IMG/VR virus record: IMGVR_UViG_3300028590_000030
Location: 1-47,284 of that record
Length of the DNA: 47,284 nt
Source: a virus
Reading direction: 5' to 3' (one strand)
Below, one piece after another: positions 37,788 to 45,208 of the stretch (positions are counted from its first letter, which is position 1; each line of letters begins with the position of its first letter). Both the position numbers and the translations under genes were made by a program. The notes beneath the pieces are model-generated. The model was not told the DNA's origin. It saw only the letters and a list, made by a program, of their open reading frames with translations, and did no database searches.

Positions 37788-40517
37788 TCATGCGAAAAAA
37801 TATTCGGAGTGCATAACGTCCTGCAAATCCAGCGTTCCCATCTCCAGCGGTTTAGCCTTTTCGGCAATCATCTCCTCCGCCTTCACGCTGGCATCAAGCA
37901 CATCCAGCTCCGGGTTCTGGTCCAAGAGCACCGGCACGATGACCCCAACAGCAGCAGCTTTGAACATCCCCAGTACGTCGGTCTCGTGGGTCTCCACAAA
38001 GGCTCGGCGCAACAGGTTGGCCAGAAGGTCCATGTTCGCGGCATGCGTACCGTAAGCATCATGCACCGAAGCGAACGCCACGATGCCTACCTCAGTGCAC
38101 ATGTTGAGGCAGTCCACGAGGCAGCTTGCGTCCAGTGAGTGGATGAAATTCGGGGAGATGCCCTGTAGCTGCTCCCGTATGCTCAGCTCGGCGGTCCTTT
38201 CCTTAAGCTGGATGGTGGTGCGGGTGCCGTCCAACAGGCAGTCCACACGGTAGTCCCGCTCAAGGCCGTAGAAGTGGCGAACCACGAAGCCAGACGGTAC
38301 GGTCCAGTAGATGGGCTGGTCATTGAGTGCTGCCACGCGGGCAACATCCTGCAACCACTTCATCACCTTCATGCCCCCGCTCACCACGTCGTTGACCACC
38401 TGCCACATCTTGAGGGCCAAGAAGGTTACCCTACGGTTCCTCACCTCCTTCTGCTCTGGGGTCAGCCCCCGGTCAGACTGGGTGTTCTCGTCCAGCCATG
38501 CCCGGGTGTAGCCGAAGAAGCTGTCCTTGGTGCCCCCGTAAGGCAGCACCATGACTTGGCGTTTGGTCAGGCTTCTGGGCAGGTCATGGTTGCACAGCTC
38601 CAGCCACCACCTAGCATCCTCGTCGTGGGGTAGGTCCTCTAGGATAGCCTGAAGCCGCCTTGCGACGAACTTGTAGATGTCCTGAGGCTCATCGGAAGGC
38701 ACGAGGTTGACGTAGGCTCCTGCCACCTCGTCCCGGGTGATGGCGGAGAGGTGCTGGATACCATTGCAGGTGCCGTCCACCATGACCGGGAGGCTAGACA
38801 TGAAGCCCTCCCCGAAGTGCAGATAGTCCACCCACTCGAAGGTGGCGGCTAGTGCCTGCAATGGTTTGTCCGCATTGACCCACTCGTTGTTGGCATAGGG
38901 GTCCATGGCGATGTTGCGGAGCATCTCCTCGTTATCCTCCACCCACTTGATGCGGGCCTCATAGGATACCTTGTCGTTGCCCCACACGCTGGCCAGATGG
39001 ATAGCCAGCCAGCGGATGCCCCCGTTGTCGTGCGTGATGGGTGCCGAGGTGGCGAACTCAAGGAGACCCCGGGAGAGGTCGTTGCCCTGAGGCTGGAGGT
39101 AGTTCGGGATGGGGTACATGCGGCCCCTGAAGTCGAGCATGTGGGGGAAGTAGAAGGCGTCGTACTTGGAGAACTGGTTGGCGATGTTGACGGTGGCGCT
39201 GGCTGCCCGGCATCTGCCTACCTGTGTGACGTTGAAGCGCCAGATGGGTGCCGCCTTGGCCTTCCACTCGTCAATCTCCTTCTGGGTCTGCTCGTCGGCT
39301 GGTGGAGGTGGGGTCTTTGGGTTGTCCCTCTTCCACTGCCGCTGGCGTTCCTTATCCTCCTCCATGCGGGGTGTCCTCGGGGGGAACTCCCGTTCGTCCA
39401 TCTCCGGCAAGGTCTGACTACCCGGCTTGCCTATAGCCCACCTGCGGACGGTCCACACCTCGTTGACCACATCAAGGACCCTCTGGTTGATCCTCCATGC
39501 CGTCTCTTGCAGGGTGTTGAGCGCGGCATAGACCTTAGGGAAGTCCAGTGCCTCGTACTCATCGGCTGCCCTCTCCTTCTGGTGCTCTTGGTGGGCCTTG
39601 AAGCGGATGAGCCTCGGGGCACGCACGTAGGGTGTCCAGTAGCCGCCATCACGGGTCCCGTTCCACCGCTTTGGTGGCACTACGGTCGGCTTGAACTCAG
39701 GCTGGTTGGCCTCCGCTACGTCCAGCGCCTTTGCCAGCCACTCCATGAGGCCGGGCTTAGGGGCGATGACCAGCATGGGGCTCTTGGGCTTGCCTGCCTT
39801 GAAGACATGGTGAGGGTCGGAGATGACCTCAAACCATTGGGTCTTACGCACGATGCAGTCCATGAGGCACCAGCCTACGCGGAACTTCTGATCGTTGGTC
39901 CATGGGGTCCATGTGAGCTTGTCGCCCAGCTCCCCGGTCTCGATGAAGTTGTTGAACCTGTTGATGTTGACCCGCCGCTTGTGCTCAGCGGTTGACCCCA
40001 TGTCCTCCTGCTCCTTCTGGATGGCCCGGAACATCTTCTTGTTGGTCTTCTCCCAGAGCCGGACCCGCTGCTCGTACTCCACGGTCTGCCCGATGGTTGC
40101 CGCTGTGGCCTGCACCGAGATGTACCCCTTGGCCATCTGGTCCAGCATCGTGCGGAGCGCAATGGCACCGGCAACGTAGGGGTCCAAACTCTCCACCAGC
40201 GGGAGGACAGCAGGCTTTACCCCACGGCTGCGGCGCATGGTGGCGCACCAGTCCTTGATGGTGTCCGCTACGCCCGGCAACCAGTCCTTCAGCAGGCCCT
40301 TCACGGGGGATACCCGCGTCATCTGTCCTTTACGCTCGGCCTCAATGACCCTATCGCGGACCTTATCGGCCCCCGCACGCATCATGCCGTACTCAAGCTC
40401 TACCTGCTCCTCCCACAGTGGATGGCTGGTGATGGTGGAGGCTTGCACTTCTGCCGATATTGCGGCGCTCATATTGTTTAGCAGCATGGCCCTGTTTCCC
40501 AAGATGATTGGTCCCAT
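37788..40517 (-). CDS. DNA-directed RNA polymerase, single subunit (T7 gp1-like)
   Basis: This 909-residue protein (T7 is 883) carries the catalytic features of the family: HMLDFRGRMYPIPNYLQPQG, VDGTCNGIQHLSAITRDEVAG (Asp about 579, T7 D537), KRQVMVLPYGG (Lys about 653 and Tyr, T7 K631/Y639), GISPNFIHSLDA and SVHDAYGTHA (Asp about 820, T7 D812). It ends SEYFFA, like the T7 FAFA foot. The specificity loop (DQPIYWTVPSGFVVRHFY) differs from T7, consistent with its own promoter set. ATG at 40517 sits one base after a terminator T-tract; ATG at 40487 or 40472 are alternatives. Expressed from host promoters, then drives later genes. Confidence 0.96.
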   Translation of the reverse strand: MGPIILGNRAMLLNNMSAAISAEVQASTITSHPLWEEQVELEYGMMRAGADKVRDRVIEAERKGQMTRVSPVKGLLKDWLPGVADTIKDWCATMRRSRGVKPAVLPLVESLDPYVAGAIALRTMLDQMAKGYISVQATAATIGQTVEYEQRVRLWEKTNKKMFRAIQKEQEDMGSTAEHKRRVNINRFNNFIETGELGDKLTWTPWTNDQKFRVGWCLMDCIVRKTQWFEVISDPHHVFKAGKPKSPMLVIAPKPGLMEWLAKALDVAEANQPEFKPTVVPPKRWNGTRDGGYWTPYVRAPRLIRFKAHQEHQKERAADEYEALDFPKVYAALNTLQETAWRINQRVLDVVNEVWTVRRWAIGKPGSQTLPEMDEREFPPRTPRMEEDKERQRQWKRDNPKTPPPPADEQTQKEIDEWKAKAAPIWRFNVTQVGRCRAASATVNIANQFSKYDAFYFPHMLDFRGRMYPIPNYLQPQGNDLSRGLLEFATSAPITHDNGGIRWLAIHLASVWGNDKVSYEARIKWVEDNEEMLRNIAMDPYANNEWVNADKPLQALAATFEWVDYLHFGEGFMSSLPVMVDGTCNGIQHLSAITRDEVAGAYVNLVPSDEPQDIYKFVARRLQAILEDLPHDEDARWWLELCNHDLPRSLTKRQVMVLPYGGTKDSFFGYTRAWLDENTQSDRGLTPEQKEVRNRRVTFLALKMWQVVNDVVSGGMKVMKWLQDVARVAALNDQPIYWTVPSGFVVRHFYGLERDYRVDCLLDGTRTTIQLKERTAELSIREQLQGISPNFIHSLDASCLVDCLNMCTEVGIVAFASVHDAYGTHAANMDLLANLLRRAFVETHETDVLGMFKAAAVGVIVPVLLDQNPELDVLDASVKAEEMIAEKAKPLEMGTLDLQDVMHSEYFFA

Positions 40518-40518
40518 G

Positions 40519-40546
40519 AAAAAGCCCCCACCTTTCGGCAGGGGCT
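40519..40546 (-). terminator. Intrinsic terminator abutting the RNA polymerase start
   Basis: AGCCCCTGCC-GAAA-GGTGGGGGCT followed by TTTT on the minus strand is a strong terminator (10-bp stem with two G-U pairs, GNRA-type loop). The run of T ends one base before the ATG at 40517. Either the early transcript is largely stopped here or the hairpin controls translation of the polymerase. Confidence 0.75.
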
Positions 40547-40569
40547 AGAAGCATTCTTATCGGGTAGGC

Positions 40570-40740
40570 TTAAAGGCCGGACAGTTTGGCGTACCGTGCT
40601 GCTTGCCTGTCAGACTGCCTCGGGTAGATGTTCGGGCTAATACGGCCTGCGCGGTGCGGGACGTAGCGGCTATAGGGCACAGCCCCCTTGGCCCTGATGC
40701 GGTTGAGCTGGCGGCGTACCTGTCTGCTGGGCATTTCCAT
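40570..40740 (-). CDS. Small basic protein (56 aa) upstream of RNA polymerase
   Basis: The product starts MEMPSRQVRRQLNRIRAKG and ends SDRQAARYAKLSGL; Arg-rich, probably nucleic-acid binding or a small host-interaction protein. ATG at 40740 has AAGGAAG 8 bases upstream. It lies just before the terminator. No family is recognised. Confidence 0.6.
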   Translation of the reverse strand: MEMPSRQVRRQLNRIRAKGAVPYSRYVPHRAGRISPNIYPRQSDRQAARYAKLSGL

Positions 40741-40787
40741 GTCGTGTCTTCCTTCTCGGTTGCGTGGTGTCGGCGGCAGATGGGGGG

Positions 40788-41210
40788 TTAGGACTTGCGG
40801 ATGAGCCAGTAGCTCAGGCCGGGAGCGGCACCCTCGACGGGCTTGCCCTCGGCATCCAACAGGCCCTTCTCCCGGTAGACCAGAGCGATGTCGATGATGC
40901 TGCGGGCCTTCTCATCCTCCTTGACCCACTTATTGAAGGCGTCACGGACCTTCCCCCGGCCGTAGCTTGCGTCAACCTTGGCGTCCGGCGTACGGGCTTT
41001 CCAGAAGGCGTCCGGCACGAAGAAGTGCGGCTGCTTGCCCTCGACGGCGGCAGCAAGGTTGGCCGAGAAGGAAGCCTTGAAGGGCAGCTCGGTGGCTCTG
41101 GTGGGGGCCGGGATGTGCTCCGGCATCTTCACCGAGAAGTCAGGCGTGAGGGCGAACGATGCGAGGTCGAAGCTCGGGGTGGTGTCCTTGGGGGTAGCTT
41201 TGGCGTTCAT
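40788..41210 (-). CDS. Early protein, unknown function
   Basis: This 140-residue protein contains a disordered, Thr/Pro-rich N-terminus (PKDTTPSFDLASFALTPD) and a folded part with ANLAAAVEGKQPHFFVPDAF, VREKG-like basic turns, and GLSYWLIRKS at the end. ATG preceded by AGGAGAGACC (repeat leader). An enzyme-like fold cannot be named. Early expression suggests host takeover. Confidence 0.65.
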   Translation of the reverse strand: MNAKATPKDTTPSFDLASFALTPDFSVKMPEHIPAPTRATELPFKASFSANLAAAVEGKQPHFFVPDAFWKARTPDAKVDASYGRGKVRDAFNKWVKEDEKARSIIDIALVYREKGLLDAEGKPVEGAAPGLSYWLIRKS

Positions 41211-41231
41211 GATGGTCTCTCCTAAAGGGGG

Positions 41232-41381
41232 TTACTGGTTGGGTGTCTTGGTGCTCAGTTTGAGGGTCAGCCCGGTGGCCGGGTCTCGCCGTACTTGGGT
41301 GTATACCATAGCGCCGTCATTGGGGTCAACCGCAATGAATGACCTCAGGAGGGGGATGGCGAGGAACTGGGTGCGGGTCAT
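41232..41381 (-). CDS. Small protein (49 aa) in the duplicated gene group
   Basis: MTRTQFLAIPLLRSFIAVDP then NDGAMVYTQVRRDPATGLTL and KLSTKTPNQ. ATG overlaps the TGA of the upstream gene (TGATG), and the SD/start stretch TTGAGGAGGCTACCCTGATG is identical to that of the gene at 41751. Beta-rich; unknown function. Confidence 0.55.
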   Translation of the reverse strand: MTRTQFLAIPLLRSFIAVDPNDGAMVYTQVRRDPATGLTLKLSTKTPNQ

Positions 41382-41539
41382 CAGGGTAGCCTCCTCAAGC
41401 CGCCCTTAAGCCGAAGCTGCCGGGCTACCTCAAAGTGCCAGCGGGCAGTCTGGGTAAGTGAGCCGCCCTGTTGGCGGCACATGATGGCATGGCTAAGATG
41501 GCCCCAGTACAGGTCCTTGAGGGAGTAGCGCTTAGTCAC
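41381..41539 (-). CDS. Small basic protein (52 aa), paralogue of the C-terminus of the 41751-42017 product
   Basis: VTKRYSLKDLYWGHLSHAIM and then RWHFEVARQLRLKGGLRRLP. The last 21 residues closely match the C-terminus of the neighbouring upstream gene (RRWHVKVGRALRLKDGLRRLP). GTG start with TGGAGG 10 bases upstream and a GTGA overlap. The two coding ends also contain the SD of the following gene, so the pair of genes was copied together. Confidence 0.6.
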   Translation of the reverse strand: MTKRYSLKDLYWGHLSHAIMCRQQGGSLTQTARWHFEVARQLRLKGGLRRLP

Positions 41540-41751
41540 TTGAATAAGTCCTCCAGTTGCTCCTTGGTCATCCCCGGGGGTGCCGTGTAGCAGTCCCCGA
41601 TGCAGGTGAAGCCAGCGGCGATGAGCTTGTGGTGGAGCGCTACCTGACACCGCTCGGCCTCTCGGAGCTGGTTGTAATACGCCTCGGTGACCTTGAGGAC
41701 AGGGCCTTCAAAGGGACCGGGGTGGTTGGCTGGGTAGACTTTGCGGGTCAT
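41536..41751 (-). CDS. Small protein (71 aa) in the duplicated gene group
   Basis: MTRKVYPANHPGPFEGPVLK followed by a helical segment (VTEAYYNQLREAERCQVAL) and a short hydrophobic Cys pair (GFTCIGDCYT). ATG overlaps the preceding TGA, and the region before it carries the repeated AGGAGGCTACCCTG. The helical Cys segment may be metal- or membrane-related. Unknown. Confidence 0.6.
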   Translation of the reverse strand: MTRKVYPANHPGPFEGPVLKVTEAYYNQLREAERCQVALHHKLIAAGFTCIGDCYTAPPGMTKEQLEDLFK

Positions 41752-42017
41752 CAGGGTAGCCTCCTCAAGCCGTCCTTGAGCCTAAGTGCCCGGCCTACCT
41801 TTACGTGCCAGCGGCGCATTGCCAACGTAAGGCTGGTAGAGCTGGCCCGGTTGATGTGAGCCCAGTAGGACACCGCAGTGAAGGCGGTGACGGTGGCCAG
41901 CGCTTGGCGCATTGCCATTAGGTGATCCTCGTAGCGGACCCACTCCCCCTCTGGGTTTGGTTCTGCATCAGCGTCGTAGCCGTATTGGCCGTATATCTCG
42001 TACCGGATGATGCTCAT
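41751..42017 (-). CDS. Small protein (88 aa), first member of duplicated pair
   Basis: MSIIRYEIYGQYGYDADAEP begins an acidic/Tyr-rich region; then EDHLMAMRQALATVTAFTAV and a basic C-terminus (RRWHVKVGRALRLKDGLRRLP) shared with the gene at 41381-41539. ATG overlaps the integrase stop (ATGA), with AGGAGG 8 bases upstream. Co-translated with the integrase, so it may act with it as an accessory factor, though no excisionase motif is evident. Confidence 0.6.
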   Translation of the reverse strand: MSIIRYEIYGQYGYDADAEPNPEGEWVRYEDHLMAMRQALATVTAFTAVSYWAHINRASSTSLTLAMRRWHVKVGRALRLKDGLRRLP

Positions 42018-42949
42018 TTCAAGTACCTCCTCATCTCCTCGGTGCCATAGCCGCCAGTCAGCTCAAGGTAAGCCAGCGTGGTGGACATGGCGCGATGCCG
42101 CAAGTACCTCTGGACCATGGCAAGCGGCATGCCCTGCTCGACGTGTAGGTGATACGCTGCGGTGCGCCTCAGGGCCTTAAGCGTGGCCGTGGGGTCATCC
42201 CTCCAGCCGAAACGCTCACGGACGGCCTCCCAGCCTACCCTAAGCTCCTCGTAGGTGCTTTCGATGAACTTGAAGCCAGTCTGTCCGGCCTCCGCGTCTA
42301 GGCACTGGCTTGAGGCCAGCATGCGGGCGTAGGACCCCAAGGGCAGCGTAGCTTGGCTCCCAGCGGTCTTGGTGCCCGGCACGTTGACGTCCTTGTAGCC
42401 CTTCGAGAAGCTGTCCCGGGTGAGGCGCAGGGTCTCCTCAAGGCGCAGCCCTGTAACCATCGTCCAGCGGACATAGCGGGCTAGATCGTAGGGGACAACC
42501 GTGCGGTCGGCCTCCTCCTCAATCCAGTAGCACACCTCCTCCTTCATCTCCATGGGCAGGTGCCACTTGAGTTGCTTGGGGACTGGCTTGCGGCACCCCT
42601 CGACGTTGACCCCGAGCTTGCTGAGGCAGTTGAGGCGCTTCTGGATGGTGGCAGGGGACAGGCCCCCAGCGTACCATGCAGCGGTGGCCTGCTGCACGTC
42701 ACGGTCCCCAATGTCTTCGCACGGGGTGGCCACTCTGAGCTGCCGCATGCTGGTGTCATCAAGCTCAGGCCCGTGGATGGCCTTGAGGACGGACGTGATG
42801 GCCTTGACGGCTTGGCTTCGGAGGGTCTGCCCCGAGCGCATGTGCCGCCACTGCTCGCTGATACGGCTCAAGGCTTGGTCCAGTGTCTCGGGAGCTTTAA
42901 GGAACTTGCTGGGGTCCGTGGGTATCCCTGTGTTTGGGCTCATGGGCAT
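42014..42949 (-). CDS. int: Tyrosine recombinase / integrase
   Basis: This 311-residue protein has a core-binding N-terminal domain (about 25-125, helical) and a catalytic domain with R169 (TMVTGLRLEETLRLT), K194 (PGTKTAGSQATLPL), R261 (LKALRRTAAYHLH), H285 (RYLRHRAMSTTLAY) and nucleophile Y294. The position of the usual His in H-x-x-R is Lys258 (K-A-L-R). Site-specific recombination between phage and host DNA is the known role of the family. Start at 42949 (GGAGAGACC leader, ATGCCCATG) rather than 43006. Presence in a T7-like genome is rare and suggests a temperate capacity. No attP was located. Confidence 0.88.
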   Translation of the reverse strand: MPMSPNTGIPTDPSKFLKAPETLDQALSRISEQWRHMRSGQTLRSQAVKAITSVLKAIHGPELDDTSMRQLRVATPCEDIGDRDVQQATAAWYAGGLSPATIQKRLNCLSKLGVNVEGCRKPVPKQLKWHLPMEMKEEVCYWIEEEADRTVVPYDLARYVRWTMVTGLRLEETLRLTRDSFSKGYKDVNVPGTKTAGSQATLPLGSYARMLASSQCLDAEAGQTGFKFIESTYEELRVGWEAVRERFGWRDDPTATLKALRRTAAYHLHVEQGMPLAMVQRYLRHRAMSTTLAYLELTGGYGTEEMRRYLK

Positions 42950-42977
42950 CGTGGTCTCTCCTTTCGATAGCCTCAAT

Positions 42978-42996
42978 GCGAAGCACGCTGCTCCGC
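42978..42996 (-). promoter_or_regulatory. Hairpin just upstream of the integrase ribosome binding site
   Basis: GCGGAGCA-GCG-TGCTTCGC (8-bp stem, one G-U, tight loop) lies about 16 bases before the GGAGAGACC leader of the integrase and 9 bases downstream (in transcription) of the terminator at 43032-43005. A control of integrase expression is possible. Confidence 0.35.
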
Positions 42997-43004
42997 CTAA
43001 CGCC

Positions 43005-43032
43005 AAAAGGGGGCAGCCTGTTGGCCACCCCC
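43005..43032 (-). terminator. Intrinsic terminator between the acidic early gene and integrase
   Basis: Minus strand GGGGGTGGCC-AACA-GGCTGCCCCC forms a 10-bp stem with two G-U pairs, followed by TTTTGG. It separates the gene ending at 43063 from integrase. It would reduce readthrough into the integrase gene unless antiterminated or transcribed by the phage polymerase. Confidence 0.75.
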
Positions 43033-43062
43033 TAGTGTCATTCCGTTACGTCACCGTGAGGC

Positions 43063-43632
43063 TTACTCGCCGCTGGTGCCCGTCTTGGAGTAGCCCGTGG
43101 CCTGCTCCTTCTCCAGCTCTGCGATTTCCTCCGGGGAGCGCAGGTTGTCTTCCCGCAGCTCCACTTCGATTGCCGAGAGGCCAGCAATGGAGCCGGTCTC
43201 GTCGCCGTGCTCGTCCAGCTCGGCTTCAAGGCCGTGCACCGTGGCAACCTGCTGCTGGCGGAACTCGTGGTCGGCATCGAAGTGCAGCAGATCGTGGTCC
43301 ATGCCGTCGAGCGTGGTGCCTTCCGGCAGCTCACGGGCACCCAGCCAGCCGAGGTCCTCGAAGGCGAAGACTTCCGGCATCTGGCGTTCTTCCGTGTAGA
43401 GGTCACCGAGTGCCGCCGTGTAGAAGACGTGGCGCTCTCCGATCTGGGCGACCGTAAGCTCCTCTGCCCATTCGGGCCGCTCATCGGCAGACGTGATGAT
43501 GTGGCCGGTGATGGGGTCGATGGTGATGGAGCCCTCAGCGTCCTGCTTGTGGACCAGTGCGGTCAGCCCGGAGCCGCCCATGGTCTCGTTGAGGTTGGTG
43601 CTGGTGGCTTCCGTCTGCGTGGTCGTGTTCAT
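43063..43632 (-). CDS. Acidic early protein, unknown function
   Basis: This 189-residue, Glu/Asp-rich protein contains HIITSADERPEWAEELTVAQ, a His/Asp-rich middle (GMDHDLLHFDADHEFRQQQV) and a C-terminal Glu-rich helix (NLRSPEEIAELEKEQATGYS). Very acidic small phage proteins often mimic DNA or bind host factors. ATG 43632 with GAGAGAAAG upstream. It is bounded by terminators on both sides (43725-43694 and 43032-43005), so it forms its own transcription unit. Confidence 0.65.
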   Translation of the reverse strand: MNTTTQTEATSTNLNETMGGSGLTALVHKQDAEGSITIDPITGHIITSADERPEWAEELTVAQIGERHVFYTAALGDLYTEERQMPEVFAFEDLGWLGARELPEGTTLDGMDHDLLHFDADHEFRQQQVATVHGLEAELDEHGDETGSIAGLSAIEVELREDNLRSPEEIAELEKEQATGYSKTGTSGE

Positions 43633-43693
43633 GGTGGTTCACTTTCTCTCTAGCTAGATGCTGGGCGACCGGCCAGCGCGGGTAGTCATGCGC

Positions 43694-43725
43694 AAAGCCC
43701 CGGCTTGTGGTGGGGCCGGGGGCTT
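43694..43725 (-). terminator. Intrinsic terminator after the 43743-44090 gene
   Basis: The minus strand reads AAGCCCCCGGC-CCCACCACAA-GCCGGGGCTTTG: a stem of 10-11 pairs with one bulged C and a 10-base loop. Poor T-tract (TTT). It lies 18 bases after the stop at 43743. Confidence 0.6.
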
Positions 43726-43742
43726 CATCTCATGATTTGTGG

Positions 43743-44090
43743 TCAGCCGTCAAGGGGTTTCTTGCGGCCGAACATCCTCTGGGCTTCCGTGGCGGCTCCC
43801 ACCATGGCGATGAGAGGCAAGGCTTGCTCCAGTGTGCTGGCGATGCGCTCAAGCGTCTCGTGGCACTGCGCTGAGGCCGCATGCTCTACCTGCGCCTTGC
43901 TGTGGCCATGCGGATTGTCCGTGGGGCTGGCGACGATGCGTGGCAGCTCGGCAATCATCTTGTCTAGCTCATCCAGCTTGTGGCGGATGGCAGCCATGGT
44001 GGTCACGCACATCTGGAGTGACTTGCTGTCAATGCCTTTGCGGGCCTCCTCGACCATCGCCGCAAAGGCTGCCTTTGCGTCCTGTGTCAT
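43743..44090 (-). CDS. Helical early protein, unknown
   Basis: This 115-residue, largely helical protein has coiled-coil-like repeats (MAAIRHKLDELDKMIAELPR, HETLERIASTLEQALPLIAM) and ends in basic RMFGRKKPLDG. ATG at 44090 has AGGAGAGACACC upstream. The N-terminal extension of the longer frame is rejected. Upstream 44091-44219 holds a 7-bp inverted repeat (CCGATAG/CTATCGG) and no gene. Confidence 0.6.
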   Translation of the reverse strand: MTQDAKAAFAAMVEEARKGIDSKSLQMCVTTMAAIRHKLDELDKMIAELPRIVASPTDNPHGHSKAQVEHAASAQCHETLERIASTLEQALPLIAMVGAATEAQRMFGRKKPLDG

Positions 44091-44219
44091 GTTGGGTGTC
44101 TCTCCTAAATCCCCAGCCTCATCAGCACGCCTTAGGGGTGTCGGTACGTGGACCATCGCGGCAGCCGATAGGGCAGGCCGCTAGGTTTCGGCTATCGGGC
44201 TAGATCGCCCTTGGCTATG

Positions 44220-44672
44220 TTACTTCTCTGCGGGGCTAGCCGCGATGATCTGGAGGACAAGCGCAAGGTACTTATCGGCCCATGCGGCTGCCTCACTGTC
44301 CATGCTTGCTATCCATTTCCTGCCCGCCTCGCTGTCCCATCGGGCCCACTTGTCGATGGCGTGGCGCTGGCAGCCAATCTGGAGGGTGTCGTGGGTGTAG
44401 CCGATGGCCCACTTGTCGAATTGGAGGGACTTTAGTTGCCGCCTGTTGCCAAAGGCTCTAAGGTCCGCGCCTTCAAGGTTCGCGCCGTAAAGGTTCGCGC
44501 CTCCAAGGTTCGCGCCTTCAAGGTTCGCGCCGTAAAGGTCCGCGCCTTCAAGGTTCGCGCCGTAAAGGTTCGCGCCTCTAAGGTTCGCGCCTCTAAGGCT
44601 CGCGCCGTAAAGGTCCGCGCCTTCAAGGTTCGCAAACGGCTTAACCTTTTCCTTAATCTCTGTCGGGGTCAT
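44220..44672 (-). CDS. Pentapeptide-repeat protein, early region
   Basis: This 150-residue protein consists of a short leader ([20 protein letters not shown]), 11-12 pentapeptide repeats of the type A-(N/D)-L-x-(G) over residues 14-70, and a helical C-terminal domain ([20 protein letters not shown], then [20 protein letters not shown]). Right-handed pentapeptide solenoids such as Qnr/MfpA mimic DNA and bind gyrase or other DNA enzymes. A phage early version could shield or inhibit a host nuclease or topoisomerase. The coding DNA is a 15-base tandem array. ATG with AGAAGGAG upstream. Confidence 0.85.
   Translation of the reverse strand: MTPTEIKEKVKPFANLEGADLYGASLRGANLRGANLYGANLEGADLYGANLEGANLGGANLYGANLEGADLRAFGNRRQLKSLQFDKWAIGYTHDTLQIGCQRHAIDKWARWDSEAGRKWIASMDSEAAAWADKYLALVLQIIAASPAEK
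44456..44635 (-). repeat. 15-base tandem repeats encoding the pentapeptide solenoid
   Basis: About twelve copies of the unit AAGGTTCGCGCC plus three variable bases on the plus strand. This array can recombine, giving variable repeat number between isolates. Several units are identical, implying recent unit duplication. Confidence 0.8.
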
Positions 44673-44703
44673 GATGGTAGTCTCCTTCTAGTGGTTGCCA
44701 ATG

Positions 44704-44738
44704 GGCAAGCGCAATGGCCTGCCCTGAGGTAACGACTA
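44704..44738 (-). repeat. Intergenic element, copy E3, anchored at a stop codon
   Basis: 35 bases identical to 44985-45019. On the minus strand it starts at the TAG stop of the gene at 44736, reads TAGTCGTTACCTCAGG and onward, and can fold GGGCAGG-CCATTGCG-CTTGCC(C). It is followed by an AACCACTAG leader and AAGGAG. Confidence 0.75.
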
Positions 44739-44936
44739 GTTGTCCGGCATAGCGTCTATCAACAGGTACAGCAGCGGGATGCCCAAGAGCAAGACCCCGA
44801 TGATGCAGGCTGCCATGTTGCGAACGTCGCGCCACCATTGAGCGTGTAGTTGCTTCGAGGCTTCCTCACGGGCTGCCTTGCGCATTGCCGGGGTGTCGTG
44901 CTGGCGGTAGTCGTCTAGGTAGCGTAGTTCGGCCAC
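44736..44936 (-). CDS. Small membrane protein (66 aa)
   Basis: VAELRYLDDYRQHDTPAMRK, an amphipathic basic/acidic region and a C-terminal TM helix (MAACIIGVLLLGIPLLYLLI) ending DAMPDN. GTG start at 44936 with AAGGAGG about 9 bases upstream. It lies between two copies of the 35-base intergenic element, as a repeat-flanked cassette. Confidence 0.65.
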   Translation of the reverse strand: MAELRYLDDYRQHDTPAMRKAAREEASKQLHAQWWRDVRNMAACIIGVLLLGIPLLYLLIDAMPDN

Positions 44937-44984
44937 TGTGTATTCCCTCCTTCTAGTGGTTATGTCGGCTAGTGGTTGCTGCAA

Positions 44985-45019
44985 GGCAAGCGCAATGGCC
45001 TGCCCTGAGGTAACGACTA
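44985..45019 (-). repeat. Intergenic element, copy E4, anchored at a stop codon
   Basis: Identical over 35 bases to 44704-44738 and again beginning with the TAG stop of the upstream gene (45017-45019). AGTGGTTGC also recurs beside both copies. The copies flank the gene at 44736-44936. Confidence 0.75.
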
Positions 45020-45208
45020 ATCGGCGCTATTGAATGCCTCAGAGAGCCATCTGTTAAAGGTCAGCTCATGGGCCATCTGTAAGCGCATGTCGGCCGGGAT
45101 CACGTTGCGTAATACCGTCCGGGTGACCCCTGATGGCTTGTAGGTGATGTCCGCATAGCCATCCCCCGAGGCTGTGACCTTCCAGAGCTTGCTTTCAATG
45201 TTCATCAT
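45017..45208 (-). CDS. Small early protein (63 aa), unknown
   Basis: MMNIESKLWKVTASGDGYAD to YKPSGVTRTVLRNVIPADMR, mixed beta and helix; no TM. ATG at 45208 has GGGGAGG 7 bases upstream and overlaps the TGA of the preceding gene. Unknown function. Confidence 0.6.
   Translation of the reverse strand: MMNIESKLWKVTASGDGYADITYKPSGVTRTVLRNVIPADMRLQMAHELTFNRWLSEAFNSAD

Noticed and set aside
42950-43062. attP site next to the integrase gene
   Set aside because: The short non-coding stretch is filled by a terminator, a hairpin and the RBS; no tRNA-like 3' end was recognisable without a host sequence to compare.
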